DNA of 64,000 nt from Serilophus lunatus (Eukaryota > Chordata > Aves > Passeriformes > Eurylaimidae). This document shows, one piece after another, positions 13,201 to 24,600 of the stretch. Below the pieces are notes generated by a model. That model was not told where the DNA came from. It did no database searches and saw only the letters and a list, made by a program, of their open reading frames with translations. The DNA lies in contig VXBA01005854.1 in NCBI GenBank assembly GCA_013399895.1, positions 311,237 to 375,236 of the forward strand, given 5' to 3'. A program made the translations under genes and the position numbers. Position 1 is the first letter of the stretch, and each line of letters opens with the position of its first letter.

Positions 13201-14625
13201 CATGGCTCTCACTGTAGAGAAAAAAGTTAGTTAAAATTAAAGTAGATATTAGAAATGTGATCAATTCTGTTCTGTTACTGTTACTGTATAGCACCTAACT
13301 AAAAGTCTTCATACCTGTCTAAAAGAAACTGCCTTACTATGTTTCTCACATATATTTGTCTTATGATCTCCATGCTTATCATCTCTCCTTTTCAGATTGA
13401 TTTTGTCATTTTATCTAGTGTTCACTCTTAGACTTGTCTTAGTATAAACCACCTGCCACAGTATGGCTATAAAATATTTTTCAACATTTTCTTTGTTAGA
13501 TTAACCATTACGATCATTATGATGCTTCCTATTTTTTTTATCAGAAGCATAACTGGGATGTCAAACCCCAAAACAGACTAGTATATGTGACTTAGATACT
13601 TGCACATTAGTATGTTCTCCAAACAAATGACACATACAGAAATTTATTAGAGCACACACAAAGTAACATACTAAAATTATAGTACCTGTTTTTTAAAGCA
13701 CACAAATCACATGTTTGTCTATATAGGTTACAAACAGATGGAGTGTTGTGTTCAGCACATTTCTTCAGAGTTTCTAAATCTGCCTGATGGGAATTCTATT
13801 ACCTGCACCAGCTGCACAGGTGACCTCTTTGACTTCCACTTGCCAGGCTCTGAATATATAAGATGGTGCGGGCATGTTTTTAACATAAAGTATATGCAAA
13901 TATGGACATATTTGACAAGTTGCTGTAGCACCTATTTAAAATGTATACCATCTGTTTTAACCCTTGCACCCATAATCATAAAGTGTTTCAAACTGTCTAT
14001 ACAATAAAATACTTTTATGTCTTTCTTTTGATTAACCTACTTTACTTTTTTCTCTTAATCAGAAGCAATTAAGATTTTTTTTCACTTACAAGTCTCTTGT
14101 TTCTTTTCACTGGCAAATGTTACTACTGTAATCCTAAGGGTGAATTTTTCAAGCACTGAATGACTAATTCCGTCTCTAGGTGCAAATGCTCAGGAAGATC
14201 TTGAAAGTCTTCTCCCATATTAGGAACTTTATTATACTAGAAATAGGATACACTTCTTGTTTTCACGTAAGTATAGCACAAAAAAATTTCTTCTGTCCCA
14301 TTTATTATAAAATACTAAAATGTTTCAAAGACACACTAAGGCCCATATTGAAGTTATATTGGTCTGTAGTAATTTTCTGACTGAGAGCAACCACACGCTC
14401 CAGAAAGTTTCCCTATTACAGAAAAGGCAAAATGCTCTTTTTCTAGGAGTATGAATGACCTAAAACAATAGCCCTGACTTTAAGAAAACATACGCCTAAA
14501 TTTAGACAGTTTCCTTGGGTTTCAGGTGCTCGTATGTGTATGGTTTTGAATGAAGACATATGGCCCCAGTGAGGTTATGGTTGGTTGATACAATACAGGT
14601 TAATGAAAAAGTAGTGTGCCACAGC
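10295..14625. other. Intergenic DNA with one A/C-rich tract
   Basis: AT-rich sequence. The longest frame, at 10393-10755, is 120 codons and shows no domain. No transposon end recognised apart from the low-complexity tract near 11.1 kb. Confidence 0.5.
11042..11215 (+). repeat. Low-complexity CAAAA-type A/C-rich tract
   Basis: About 170 bp built almost wholly of A with single or clustered C (units such as AAAAC and AACAA, runs of C up to 8). It is a degenerate simple repeat that opens a meaningless minus-strand frame rich in Phe and Leu. Confidence 0.85.
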
Positions 14626-14800
14626 AAATGGTTTGGGTTGGAAGAGACCTTAAAGATCACCTAGTCCTAATCTTCTGCCATGGGCAGGGATACTTTCTCC
14701 TAGATCAAGTTGCTCATAGCCCCATCTTGTCCAGGGATGGGACATGACGTCTTCTCTGGGCAAACTGTTCCAGTGACCAGCACACAGAGAAAAACTCTGT
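14626..14800 (-). mobile_element. CR1 LINE 3' fragment
   Basis: Begins with the reverse complement of the CR1 3' terminal consensus (GGTTTGGGTTGGAAGAGACC) and continues through the segment containing CCAGGGATGGGACAT and TCTGGGCAAACTGTTCCAGTG. The octamer tail is not visible. A truncated, diverged copy. Confidence 0.85.
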
Positions 14801-15082
14801 GCCTCTACTTGAAGCTGGTCTGTGGAAGGGCTTCTGAAAGTTTAGAAAGCTACAGGGATAAGAGGACAAAATTTTTCCAGTTCCTTGAATTCTCCCCATG
14901 ATCTTTTTTCCTTTTCCAGCAATTAGTGTTACTATGTTCTGAATTCTGTCAGCAATTCTTGGAAGTTATATGTAGAGTCAAGAATTTGCTCAAAACTATA
15001 ACAGTGTTATCCAAGAAACATTTTTAGATCTAATTATTGCAGAAAGACAGAGACTACTTTTCTACTGGAAAAAGTCTCTATA

Positions 15083-15110
15083 GTAGTAATAATAATAACA
15101 ATAATAATAA
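15083..15110 (+). repeat. (TAA)n microsatellite
   Basis: Short imperfect TAA/ATA trinucleotide run interrupted by one AACA unit. Confidence 0.85.
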
Positions 15111-15822
15111 TCTTTTTATACACATAGTTTCTACTTCTTTTTCTAGCTTTGTACCCTCTCCCTGCTCCTGTAGATTCCAAGGCCAGTGGCTTCAGCCTGG
15201 TGGCAATGATGGGTGTTATGATGAGTGTCAGTATCTGGAGTATTTTACAGGTAGAAACACAATGTTCATGTTCATGATGCCCTCTTCCTCACTCCATGAT
15301 ATACCTTAGGACATTTTTAATGTTTCAGAACATGTTTTTACCCTTTCTTCTGTCTCCAATGATTTGAATTTCCATGTTACAGCCAAATTTACTGTATCCA
15401 GTGCCTTTTACCTATGTAAGACACTATTTATGTTTTCTTTGTTATCCCTGAAAGTAGTTTGGTCCAGCTCCAGATGTCCCCTTCTTTAGTTGACCACTAA
15501 TGAGTTGTTCATAGCCCTGGGGCCATAAACAGCCCAGTGTCAGCCTGTGACCATTTCTTATCATCACATGTCTGCCCTCGTTTGTTCCACATTCTGCATT
15601 TCCCTTTCTTGATGGCGCTGCTATCCTACCAGTCTGGTATTTCTCTATACTACATATTTATGGTAGCCATAAATGGATCATTCTACATCACGCAACTACT
15701 TATTATTGTTATCTCAATATCACTATGATAATATTCTACCATGGGAAAGGAAAGTAGAATGAATTAGTAGTGTCAACCGCCACCTAGTAGATAGAAAACA
15801 TAAGTTAAAGGTAACCCAAGTG

Positions 15823-15848
15823 AAAAAAAAAAAAAAAAAAAAAAAAAA
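15823..15848 (+). repeat. Poly(A) run followed by A/C-rich tail
   Basis: Twenty-six consecutive A, then an AAC-rich stretch to about 15871. It could be the tail of a retroposed sequence, but nothing upstream is recognisable as one. Confidence 0.8.
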
Positions 15849-16398
15849 CCAACAAAAAAACCCAACAAACAAATCAGAGAGGGTAAGTTTAAAACTCAGT
15901 TCTGGCCACTTGTTGTGTGGCCAGATACAAACAATGCCACATTGTATTGCAGATATACAAGGTCACGGAGTTAAGTGCCTGTTTTGTAACTACAGTCATA
16001 TCTCATGAAAGCCCACCAGAACTTATTTTCATTTTGTGTTATGGTAGTTGCTTCAGATCACTTGGCATTGTATCAAATTCCCTTCCTGAATCATCATCTG
16101 GGAAACTTTCATGGTCTGGATTTTAACAGAGCTCTTCTGATCAGTGTGCAGCGCATCCTGCCCTAACATACCCTGTTGCTGTCCAGAGTCCTCTTCTATC
16201 TCCAATACGCAGTCTGTGAGAGACCTGCCGCCCTGCTGCTGTATCAACTGGGACTAGAAATTTGCAAGACAGATACTCCAGGCAACCTCGGGAAAGAATC
16301 AAAAAGGAACTGATGTGAGGAAGAAATAAGACAGAAAAGAGGATTAAGCAGGTTTTAGGAATGGGATAGTGGGAAGAACAGGGAATGGCAAGAGTCTG

Positions 16399-16461
16399 AG
16401 CTCTCAGGAGAGGAGCAAGAAAGCAGGAAATCAAGCTCTCAGGAGATGAGCAAGAAAGCAG
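16399..16461 (+). repeat. Two-copy tandem repeat, 35-bp period
   Basis: The motif AGCTCTCAGGAGA followed by GAGCAAGAAAGCAG occurs at 16399-16426 and again 35 bp later with one internal change. Confidence 0.7.
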
Positions 16462-17956
16462 CTTTGTTGCGTGCAAGGCAGAGAATTCACAAATGTGGAA
16501 TTAGCAGCATGTTCATCTTCAGCTTCACAAACCTCATCACTGTGAGAAGTATAGCGTTAATTCAAATGCAAGATGCCTAACAGTCTTCATGAAATTTCTA
16601 GATGAAATTCATGATATATCACCTAAACTAACAGCAACAAGCTCTACAGACCCACTCAAGGGCTGAAAATTAATAATTTCTTCTGGCTAGCACTAAACCT
16701 CCCTTTATATTTCTCAGCGCTGATGACTTTACAAATTGTATTTACTTTCGATCTTAAAACAGTTAGGCAGTAATAATTCTAATCTAAATTTACAAGGATC
16801 AAGAATCTATTTACAGAAAATATTCTATGAGTATTTTAAAAACCATTCATAGTTTACAATGGTCCGATGAATGCAACAAGAAGCTGCACTTGCAGACCAA
16901 AAAAAGAAGATAGACTGTTATTATGAATTTAAAATATTGATATAAATATTGCTATAAATGTTGATATAAATTCATTAATCTAGCATCATCTAGAAAAGTG
17001 ATTGTAATATTTTTGTTATAAAGTCTAGCTATAGCAAGAGTTTTACAGTTTCTAAAGTCAGATATCTAAAAGTGAAACAGTAATTCTTTAATTTACTTTG
17101 AAAACTATTTTTATTTTCCATCAAAAAACAGCTGAAATGTGCAAGGACTTATCTGCCTTTAAAAGTCACTTTGAGCAACAGCAGTAATCCCTTCTTAGGT
17201 GGAGAACACTGAAGCTACCTGTAAACCAAATTGCATTTTCCACAGATGACAAGGCAACTCAGTATAATGGAACCCAGGTGTTAGACTAATTTCTAATTCA
17301 ACCATAAATGAAGAAAAGAGAAATATAATCCTCAATGCAAGTTGTTGTGGTATTACAGAATCCATCATAATGAAGAAATGCCCCCACTTTACACAAAGGT
17401 TAACTGTACAAATGGTACTGCATCAACAGAAATGTTAATGAGTTTGTGTGGCAGCAGGTAAGCAAGAGCTGGCAGAAGGACGTTATTGTGACAGGCAGAT
17501 AATTACAATGGAAGTCATGTCTTTGGTAATGACTAGGATTCACATCACATATCTTTTCAGTCACAATACAATTTTGCTAGCTCTGTTTATGGTAATCTAT
17601 GGGATTATTTGACAGCAAGGTGACACTGTGACTTTGGAACAAATTTCTTTCATTTCACAGCACAATTACTGACATTTTGACAATTAGGTACATCACAGAT
17701 GTATAATTTTGATTTTAGAAAATACACAAACATAAGGTCCACTCTTCATTAGTACATGAAGTTTTTTTGGTTCTTAATTTGTGTTTCATCATGCTAAATG
17801 TTTTGATCTTACTAATATGTAAGAGTTGAGAGACATTTAAAAGTTATGAGCTTTCAACCTTTCAGATGCATGATTAATAAGGAAAAAGTATGCTTTTCAG
17901 ACATGTAATTGTCTTAAAGAGAAGGAAGATATATTTCCAAACAATAGTTATCTGTG

Positions 17957-19413
17957 TGTCCAGGTTTGGTGTACAAATTATTAATAAATTATGGATACAG
18001 ATGTATTAAAGAAATAAGAATTTATTATATGAGGCAGAAAAAAAATTAACTTAAAAATATTAAAATACCAAAACCCCACAGAAGAAAACCCAATAACCAC
18101 TTCCCAAAAACCCAAAGCAACCCATTAGACACCAATTCCACCCCACACCAGGCAATAAACAAAACAAATGGAGAAACTTATTCCCCGTTTCAGTGTCCGA
18201 AGGTGCAGTTGATTCAAGGTAGATGGCAGGGAGGCCTTAGTGTGTGGAAGGCAATGATGAGATGACTGCTGGAAGGCAGACGCTTGCTGTCTGCTGCTGG
18301 CTGGTCTTTGGAACACGCCACCGGAGAGAAGAGATGACCCGCAGAGCACGTGGTGAATCCCAAAACGGAGGACACTGGAAAACTCGGGCACTAAGACCAG
18401 CTCCTTCTTCAATGAACTCCTAGGTGTGAAAGAGGAAGAAACTGTGGACTTGTCTGATTATATAGTCCTCCGGCTCTCTCAGAATCTCGGCCCTGCACAC
18501 CTCCCCCAGTCTACCCCAAAAAGGGACGGTCTTGCTCCTCGCCAAATTCTCATAGGTGTTTCTGGTTCCATCCCGCCCCCAGCTCTGCCCCCAGCTCCGC
18601 CTCCGGGTCCCACTGGCCAAGAACAAGGTGGTCGTCAGGGGCTGCCACCGTGCTGCCGCCCCTGGAGCCACCGAGCGCCCCCGTGGGGGGGAGCCCAGTC
18701 CAGTCGCCAGCGCCGGGGGCACCTGAGGGATCCACCTCTCCACCAGGGCTGGGCTCGCCGGGGCTCCACGTTGCCAAGGCCGGACTCCTGCTGCCGGGGC
18801 GGTGTGGCTGGGTCCTCAGAAGTGTGGCAGGCCAGGGATACCGGCCCGCACCCGTTCCAGTGTCACGGGATGACCGGGGCACCCTTGGGGAGTCCCCTGA
18901 TCAGTCCGTGCCAGGGCTGCCGCCACTCCCCGCACCCCCAGACATGGACCCCGGGAACAGGACCAGGACCGTCCCTGACCCGCCAGGACCCTGCATGGCC
19001 GCACTGGCAACCCTGTGGTCCTAGCGCCCACAATGGCAGGCACGCTGTGCCGCAGGTCCCTCTGAGCTCCCTGGAACCCCCCGGGCAGCCCCGGCATACC
19101 CCGGGCAGCCGCAGCCCTCCGTGGCGCCCACCCTGCCGCTGCCGGGGGGCGCTCCGTGCACTCTGGCTGTGGGCTCTGCGCGCTGTGCCCCAGCACCAGC
19201 CGCCGGGCTCCTGGGGACCGCCCCCCAACACACACACCTCCCACTCCTCCCCCAAAAGAAGAAAACACACGGACTGAAAAACCAAAAAGATGGGGGGAGA
19301 GGAGAGGAGGGGAACGGGGGTGGGGGAAGGGAGACGGTAAAGGGAGAAAAATCTTTTATTTAAAACCAGGTTAACACAGGAAAAGTTTTCCCAGCCTCAG
19401 CTAACCCATGACA
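17957..19413 (-). mobile_element. Solo LTR, 1457 bp, minus orientation, with 5-bp target duplication CTGTG
   Basis: Plus-strand ends are TGTCCAGG at 17957 and CATGACA at 19413, flanked on both sides by CTGTG (17952-17956 and 19414-19418). A perfect 5-bp duplication with TG...CA ends is direct evidence of retroviral-type integration, and 5 bp suits the ERVL group. On the minus strand a TATATAA box lies at 18458-18464 and AATAAA at 18021-18026, leaving about 64 bp of U5. The U3 (about 18480-19330) is very GC- and CpG-rich, and this composition creates long frames (283 codons at 18426-19277 plus) with no domain. No internal retroviral genes remain. Confidence 0.85.
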
Positions 19414-19418
19414 CTGTG

Positions 19419-20122
19419 TTATAAACTCTAGTACATAACAACAACTATCTAATATGCTTTCCAAAAGGAAATTATAACAGAAGCTACAAACTCTATCATA
19501 GTCTAGGCCAAATCCTCAGCTAAACTATTAACCTCAATCTCATAAAACAGTTACAAATAGGAAAATATTCAGGAGAATAATCAAATCTGTGTCACTTGTT
19601 TTTCCCTTTATGGAAGGAATGTGAAATAACAGGAAGAGGACAACACTGACAACAAAGGTGGTTAATACCTCCTCAAGTTCCACCATATCCTTGGTCCATG
19701 GCAATAAGTAGGGTCCCACTGTGAGCATTTCATTGTAAGTCCAGAGACTACAGCACCCTATTAGTACTTGCTTGTAAGTAAGAAGTGTTCTACATTCACA
19801 AGTGATAAAAGGTATGCTTTGGCAAGCAGAAAGCAGTTTTCTCTTTGAAATTATTCAAGAAATGCTTTGTGCTGTTACAACCTGCACCGCAAGGCAGCAG
19901 TAACTTTTGTGTTTTTGCTAATAAATCCCTTGGAATGAATTAAAGTAAATCATGGTGATCAGTGTTTATAGAGATATATAAATGGTTTATTTTTAGAACA
20001 ATTTGATTGCAAAGGAAAATAGATATGTAGCCATTGTTGTTATTATCTATAGCAATATAAAAGCATAAAGATAGCACCCAACAAAATGCGCAAGGGAAAG
20101 AGAGGAAGGCAGGAAGGAAGGC
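19419..20122. other. Intergenic DNA, nothing recognised
   Basis: AT-rich sequence between an LTR and a polypurine tract. No exon or repeat end recognised. The last 30 bases become purine-rich (AGGAAGGC units) as the microsatellite starts. Confidence 0.5.
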
Positions 20123-20423
20123 AGGAAGGAAGAAAAGAAAAGAAAAGAAAAGAAAAGAAAAGAAAAGAAAAGAAAAGAAAAGAAAAGAAAAGAAAAGAAA
20201 AGAAAAGAAAAGAGAAGAGAAGAGAAGAGAAGAGAAGAGAAGAGAAGAGAAGAGAAGAGAAGAGAAGAGAAGAGAAGAGAAGAGAAGAGAAAAGAAAAGA
20301 AAAGAAAAGAAAAGAAAAGAAAAGAAAAGAAAAGAAAAGAAAAGAAAAGAAAAGAAAAGAAAAGAAAAGAAAAGAAAAGAAAAGAAAAGAAAAGAAAAGA
20401 AAAGAAAAGAAAAGAAGAAAAGC
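20123..20423 (+). repeat. 301-nt uninterrupted polypurine microsatellite, (AAAAG)n-(AAGAG)n-(AAAAG)n
   Basis: No pyrimidine occurs on the plus strand between C20122 and C20424. A block of AAAAG pentamers (to about 20212) is followed by AAGAG pentamers (to about 20290) and then AAAAG pentamers again. The pentamer period makes all three frames on each strand open (130-168 codons of Lys/Glu/Arg or Phe/Ser/Leu); these are not genes. The symmetric A-B-A layout is a polypurine mirror-type repeat. Confidence 0.97.
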
Positions 20424-20998
20424 ATCGGACACACACAGAGGGGCACACAGAGAATTGCCGCTGGTTTCCCTTAGATAAATATCACACACATAGAGAAGCA
20501 TCACATACTGTCCCCCTGGCCTCCACAAAGTTAATAGTTTGTGGGCTATGGCCTCCTCCCCTTAGCCTTTATCTTCTCTCTCCTGGCTTCTTTGAACAGT
20601 TTGCTGTAGGAGCAGTGTTTTAAGGCACTTAAAAAAGTCCGGTTTCTCAGGTGTGCAAACAAAGTTTGGCTTGTGGGATGCAATGTGGCTTAGTTACCTA
20701 AAGTACTTTTTATTTCTTCAGTTCTTTACATAGCTGACCTAATTTTACAAAACTGCCTCACTTAAAATTTCTCTTTCTTCATAAAATTCTCTCTTCACAA
20801 ATACAGCATGATAAATATTAAATTTGGTGGGGGGGGGAGAAAAAAGGGAGAATACAAGAAGGAGTATGAATATATCAGAAGCAGAACCTTCTTTAGAAGG
20901 CAATTTTTAGAATTACATTGCTTTATTATAAGCATGGCTCTTCCCCTACTAGTGATTCTCCCTTTCTGCCCTTGGTGTAGATTTTACAATTTAAAGTT
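20424..20998. other. Intergenic DNA, nothing recognised
   Basis: No exon or RNA gene. A short G run (20828-20837) is present. Confidence 0.5.
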
Positions 20999-21003
20999 AT
21001 GTA

Positions 21004-21611
21004 TGTCCTAGTTTTAAAACAAGGTATTCTGAAAGGGCGAGGCTCAGTGTAGTAGAAGCCCCTCCCTTGTAATCTGTTGTTTAAATTTGAAATCAAAAGG
21101 GGCTGGACAGAAATGTAGAAAAAGAATGTAACAAATCTTTCCTTAGAAAAATGGAACCGACTGAAACATACAATGACACAAAATAACCAAAACGAGACCC
21201 ACACAAGGAAAAACGATCCCTTTCCGGTATGTTCTTGGGGGTAGTTGTGACTGCGCTGCAGCGGAGGCGCTCCAGGGTGGCCTGCGGGCAGTGGGAGGGT
21301 AGCCGAGGACAGCTAGTCCAGTCCTGCAGGAAACGGGGAACAACAGCGGGGGTAGGGAAGGGGGAACAGGCAGGTGCTGCGCCACTGTAGACTCAACCAA
21401 CCTCCCTGGCTTATAGCTGAGCGATATGAGAAGCTCCTATCCAGCACTGAGAGCACAGGAGGAGTGGGAAAAAGATGTGGGGGTGCGGGAGGACAGGGCG
21501 GAGAGGAGGCAGATTATCTCCCTCTCTCTTTAGCAGGGTCTTTTCTAACTCATCCCTTCAAAGTGGTGTTGCTGCGATAGAGAAATTAAATAAGAGTTTA
21601 ACACTATAACA
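21004..21611. mobile_element. Solo LTR, 608 bp, with 5-bp target duplication ATGTA
   Basis: The element runs from TGTCCTAG at 21004 to TATAACA at 21611, flanked by ATGTA at 20999-21003 and 21612-21616. TG...CA ends plus a perfect 5-bp duplication support an LTR insertion. A minus-strand TATA-like GCTATAAGCC near 21410 suggests minus orientation, but no clear AATAAA was found, so orientation is left open. The middle is GC-rich. It differs in length and interior from the 1.4-kb LTRs at 5551 and 17957. Confidence 0.75.
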
Positions 21612-21616
21612 ATGTA

Positions 21617-24600
21617 TCTGCCTTCTTTGTAACTCTGAATCTGTGTGAAATTTTAATTATTTTAAGATACAGGATCTAAGAATTAACCAACAGTACTAAG
21701 GAACAACAGTCACTCTTACTCTGCATCATTCAGTCCATTGAACTTAGGTGTAAAATTTATACTGAAATTAGATTTTAAAAAGTTGGCTTATATAACTTAT
21801 TTACAGTCATGATGTGGAAAAAACCAATCTGCTATCAGCATCGTATTTTTTTCTACTTCTGCTCAGAAATTTATGACTTGAATGAACAAAATCTAAGGCT
21901 TTGATAGGGTGAGAATGCTGCTAAGATTTGCTAGAGCGGTTACATTTTTCTCTCTCCAAGGAGACAAGTCGTAGTCATACTGATCTTACATTTATAGAGT
22001 GGTTTTCATGCCAAAGAATGCCCAAATGCTTTAAAACTTGACAAATTGCATACATGAATCTTGCTGTTCACCACTGAATTTCAGCAGCCTCTGTCATGAA
22101 AGGTTTTTAACAACATACAGTAAAGTCTAGTTCACTCTAGGACAAGATACGACTACTATAAAGCGGGAAGTCTCAGCAGGCAGACAATAACACTTCAAAT
22201 GGAAATGCAAAGAGACCACTGAAGTTAACATACTACTTAAGAAGTGTGTCGCATCAATTTAATGACCTTCCTTTTGTGTTTTCAGAGGACCATACATCCA
22301 ATAACTCACTGAGCAAGTTCAAGTGCACTTCATACACTTAGAGCACTGTTCTCCAAGGCACTGAGTACTATGGTTCACAAGGCAACAAATGGTAAGTCTG
22401 TAAAACTGGCACAAATAAATGTAAGTAAGTTCTTAAGTGCTTTTCTAATCAGAACTTCCAGAACTGCATAAAAGAGACTGTGTACCTTGAAGCCTGACAT
22501 TCACATCTTGAAAGCAGAGATGTTTCTTTCCTGAAGGAGAGAAACAGAAGCAGTGAAAATGCTTGATATTTTTCACTGGCAGTGCTTAAAAGGGCAGAAA
22601 CAATTTCTCTCAAAATCCTTTCTCTCACTCCTTCCTTTAGAATTTGCTTTATGAGGTTACAGCGGAAGAGGACGAGGGTTCACTTTTAAACAAACAGATA
22701 AATAAAACCTAAAACATATCAGAAGAAATTTTGAGAAAACCTAGTTCCCTAAAACACTTTTACACAGCTCTTAACCTAACTGTAGAGATGCTGGTTTCTA
22801 TAGATGTTTCCAGTGCTGCAGTGAAAATTGCACAAGAGGGAGGTTTTCCCTAAAAAGGAGTTTAGGAATTTCTCAGGTAGACCCAAACGTGCCTGAAGAT
22901 TGATACTTGCTGCAGGCACTGCTGCTGAAGGTGCATGGGGACAGAGAGAGCAGAGAGCACTCTGATGAGACTCTCAGGACATAAGATGCATGTCCAAGAG
23001 TCTTGAAGAAGCAAGAAGGAGAGTCATCATGGGCAAGGGAAATTTCAAATAGGAAAATCCTGGTGTTTCCCTATTTTCCATCCACAGGTTCTTCAGTCAT
23101 CCTTGGACAACATGGGACCGTCTGTTCTCAGACATCCAACCTCTGGAACCACGTCTGTTTCCTTTTACATTGGCATTTGGATTAGAGTTAGATTGCCTAC
23201 ACTAAACATGTTATGAAGAATGACAGTTATGTGTCTCAAAAAGCATCGACAAAGGCCAACATGGCAAGAGAAAAGCAATCTAAACTCACAATACTTTCTA
23301 AAGTGGAATCTAAAAGAAATATTAAATAAAAAAAGTTTTAACTTTTTTTTTTTTCTTTTCACAAGTTAAGGCACACTCTGTAATACCATAGCACTGCATA
23401 TGCATTAGGTGCCTTACTTCATGATGATATATGCAGTGTTCAAGTTACATGCCTGGCATCACTGGATGGGGTTAGTGGATTTCTAGAAAATATCTTCAGA
23501 AAAGTGTATTTTCTCCGTGAGATGACTACTCAAAAAGGACTGTGAACAGTATGCTTTCTGAAAACTTAACTGCATCAAGGAGTTAATTATCCAGGCTTCA
23601 TTTACTGAATGCAAGAAGGTTTCCTGAGCCCATATATCTGAAATACAGAGTATCTCTTCCTCTCTGAGCAGAAGTATGAGGAGTTTTGAACCTAGATTTC
23701 CTACCCCCTGGGGAGTGTTAGGTCAGAGAATTGGTATTGTAAAGAGAAGGAAGGGGATACCTTTGGTAACTTTTCTTTGCATGGAGTAAGTAAAAGAGTT
23801 GGCACAATATCCAGTCTTCTTCAGTTAGTGGCTGGCAGGCAAATTTACTCTTTTGGAAGCATCCAAAGAGTAGGAAAGGATTATTATATTAAAGCTGTCC
23901 TTTCAAGCCTGCTCTTACCCAGCAGTCAGAAAAACGCATCAAGATGGAAATGTGTACCTGCTGACCTTCTTTTCTTGTATTCCCAGTCCTACAGGTAATT
24001 AGTCTCCTACTTCTTGTACCAGATCTAAAGCAGAAAGTGTGAAACCTGAGAGTAATAAATATTCTGTGATTCCCAGAAATGCTTTAGTTCCCATGAATGA
24101 ATATTCAGCCCTGCCAGAAATTCAACTCAGTATCAGCACGAGCTCTGAAAGGTAATCCCCATCCCCTGCCATGGTTCCATTGGTAAAGAAACATATTCCT
24201 CAGAGGTTCCCAAATGTATTCCAGTAAAGTGTCAAATCAAGACCCTAAAGCCTGGTAAGCCATCAACATTTTAGCATGGATGCAGGGAGTGTGAGGGCAG
24301 CTGAAGAACAGAGGACAGTAGCAGGAGCTGGGGTGCAAGAGAAGTAGAGGAGACACAGCCAAGATGCATACACGTATCTCAGTTTATTCATGAGCATATG
24401 ACCAGAGGTAAGAAGAAAGCTCCATAAAAATAGCACTGGAGAAAGGGGATTCAAATCCTCATTCACAATCTGCTCCTGGGAACTTCCAGCTTGAGACTCC
24501 GGTCTCATCAGATCAGATTGAAGCTCTCAGAGTAAAGTCCACTGCTGTGGCATTAGGACATGGAAATTGAAAGGGGACACTGGGAAGGAATACCCCTCAT

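Larger units (their letters stand above)
14801..17956. other. Intergenic DNA with simple repeats
   Basis: No exon or RNA gene recognised. It contains a TAA microsatellite (15083-15110), a 26-nt poly(A) run (15823-15848) and a 35-bp-period doublet (16399-16461). Confidence 0.5.

Noticed and set aside
18426..19277. 283-codon plus-strand frame, the longest in the window, with overlapping long frames on both strands
   Set aside because: It lies wholly in the GC-rich U3 of the LTR at 17957-19413. Proline/glycine/arginine-rich composition in several frames on both strands shows the openness is compositional, and no domain is visible.
19940..20528. Long low-complexity frames (up to 168 codons) over the polypurine tract
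   Set aside because: A pentamer repeat without stop codons stays open in every frame; it encodes only Lys/Glu/Arg or Phe/Ser/Leu repeats.
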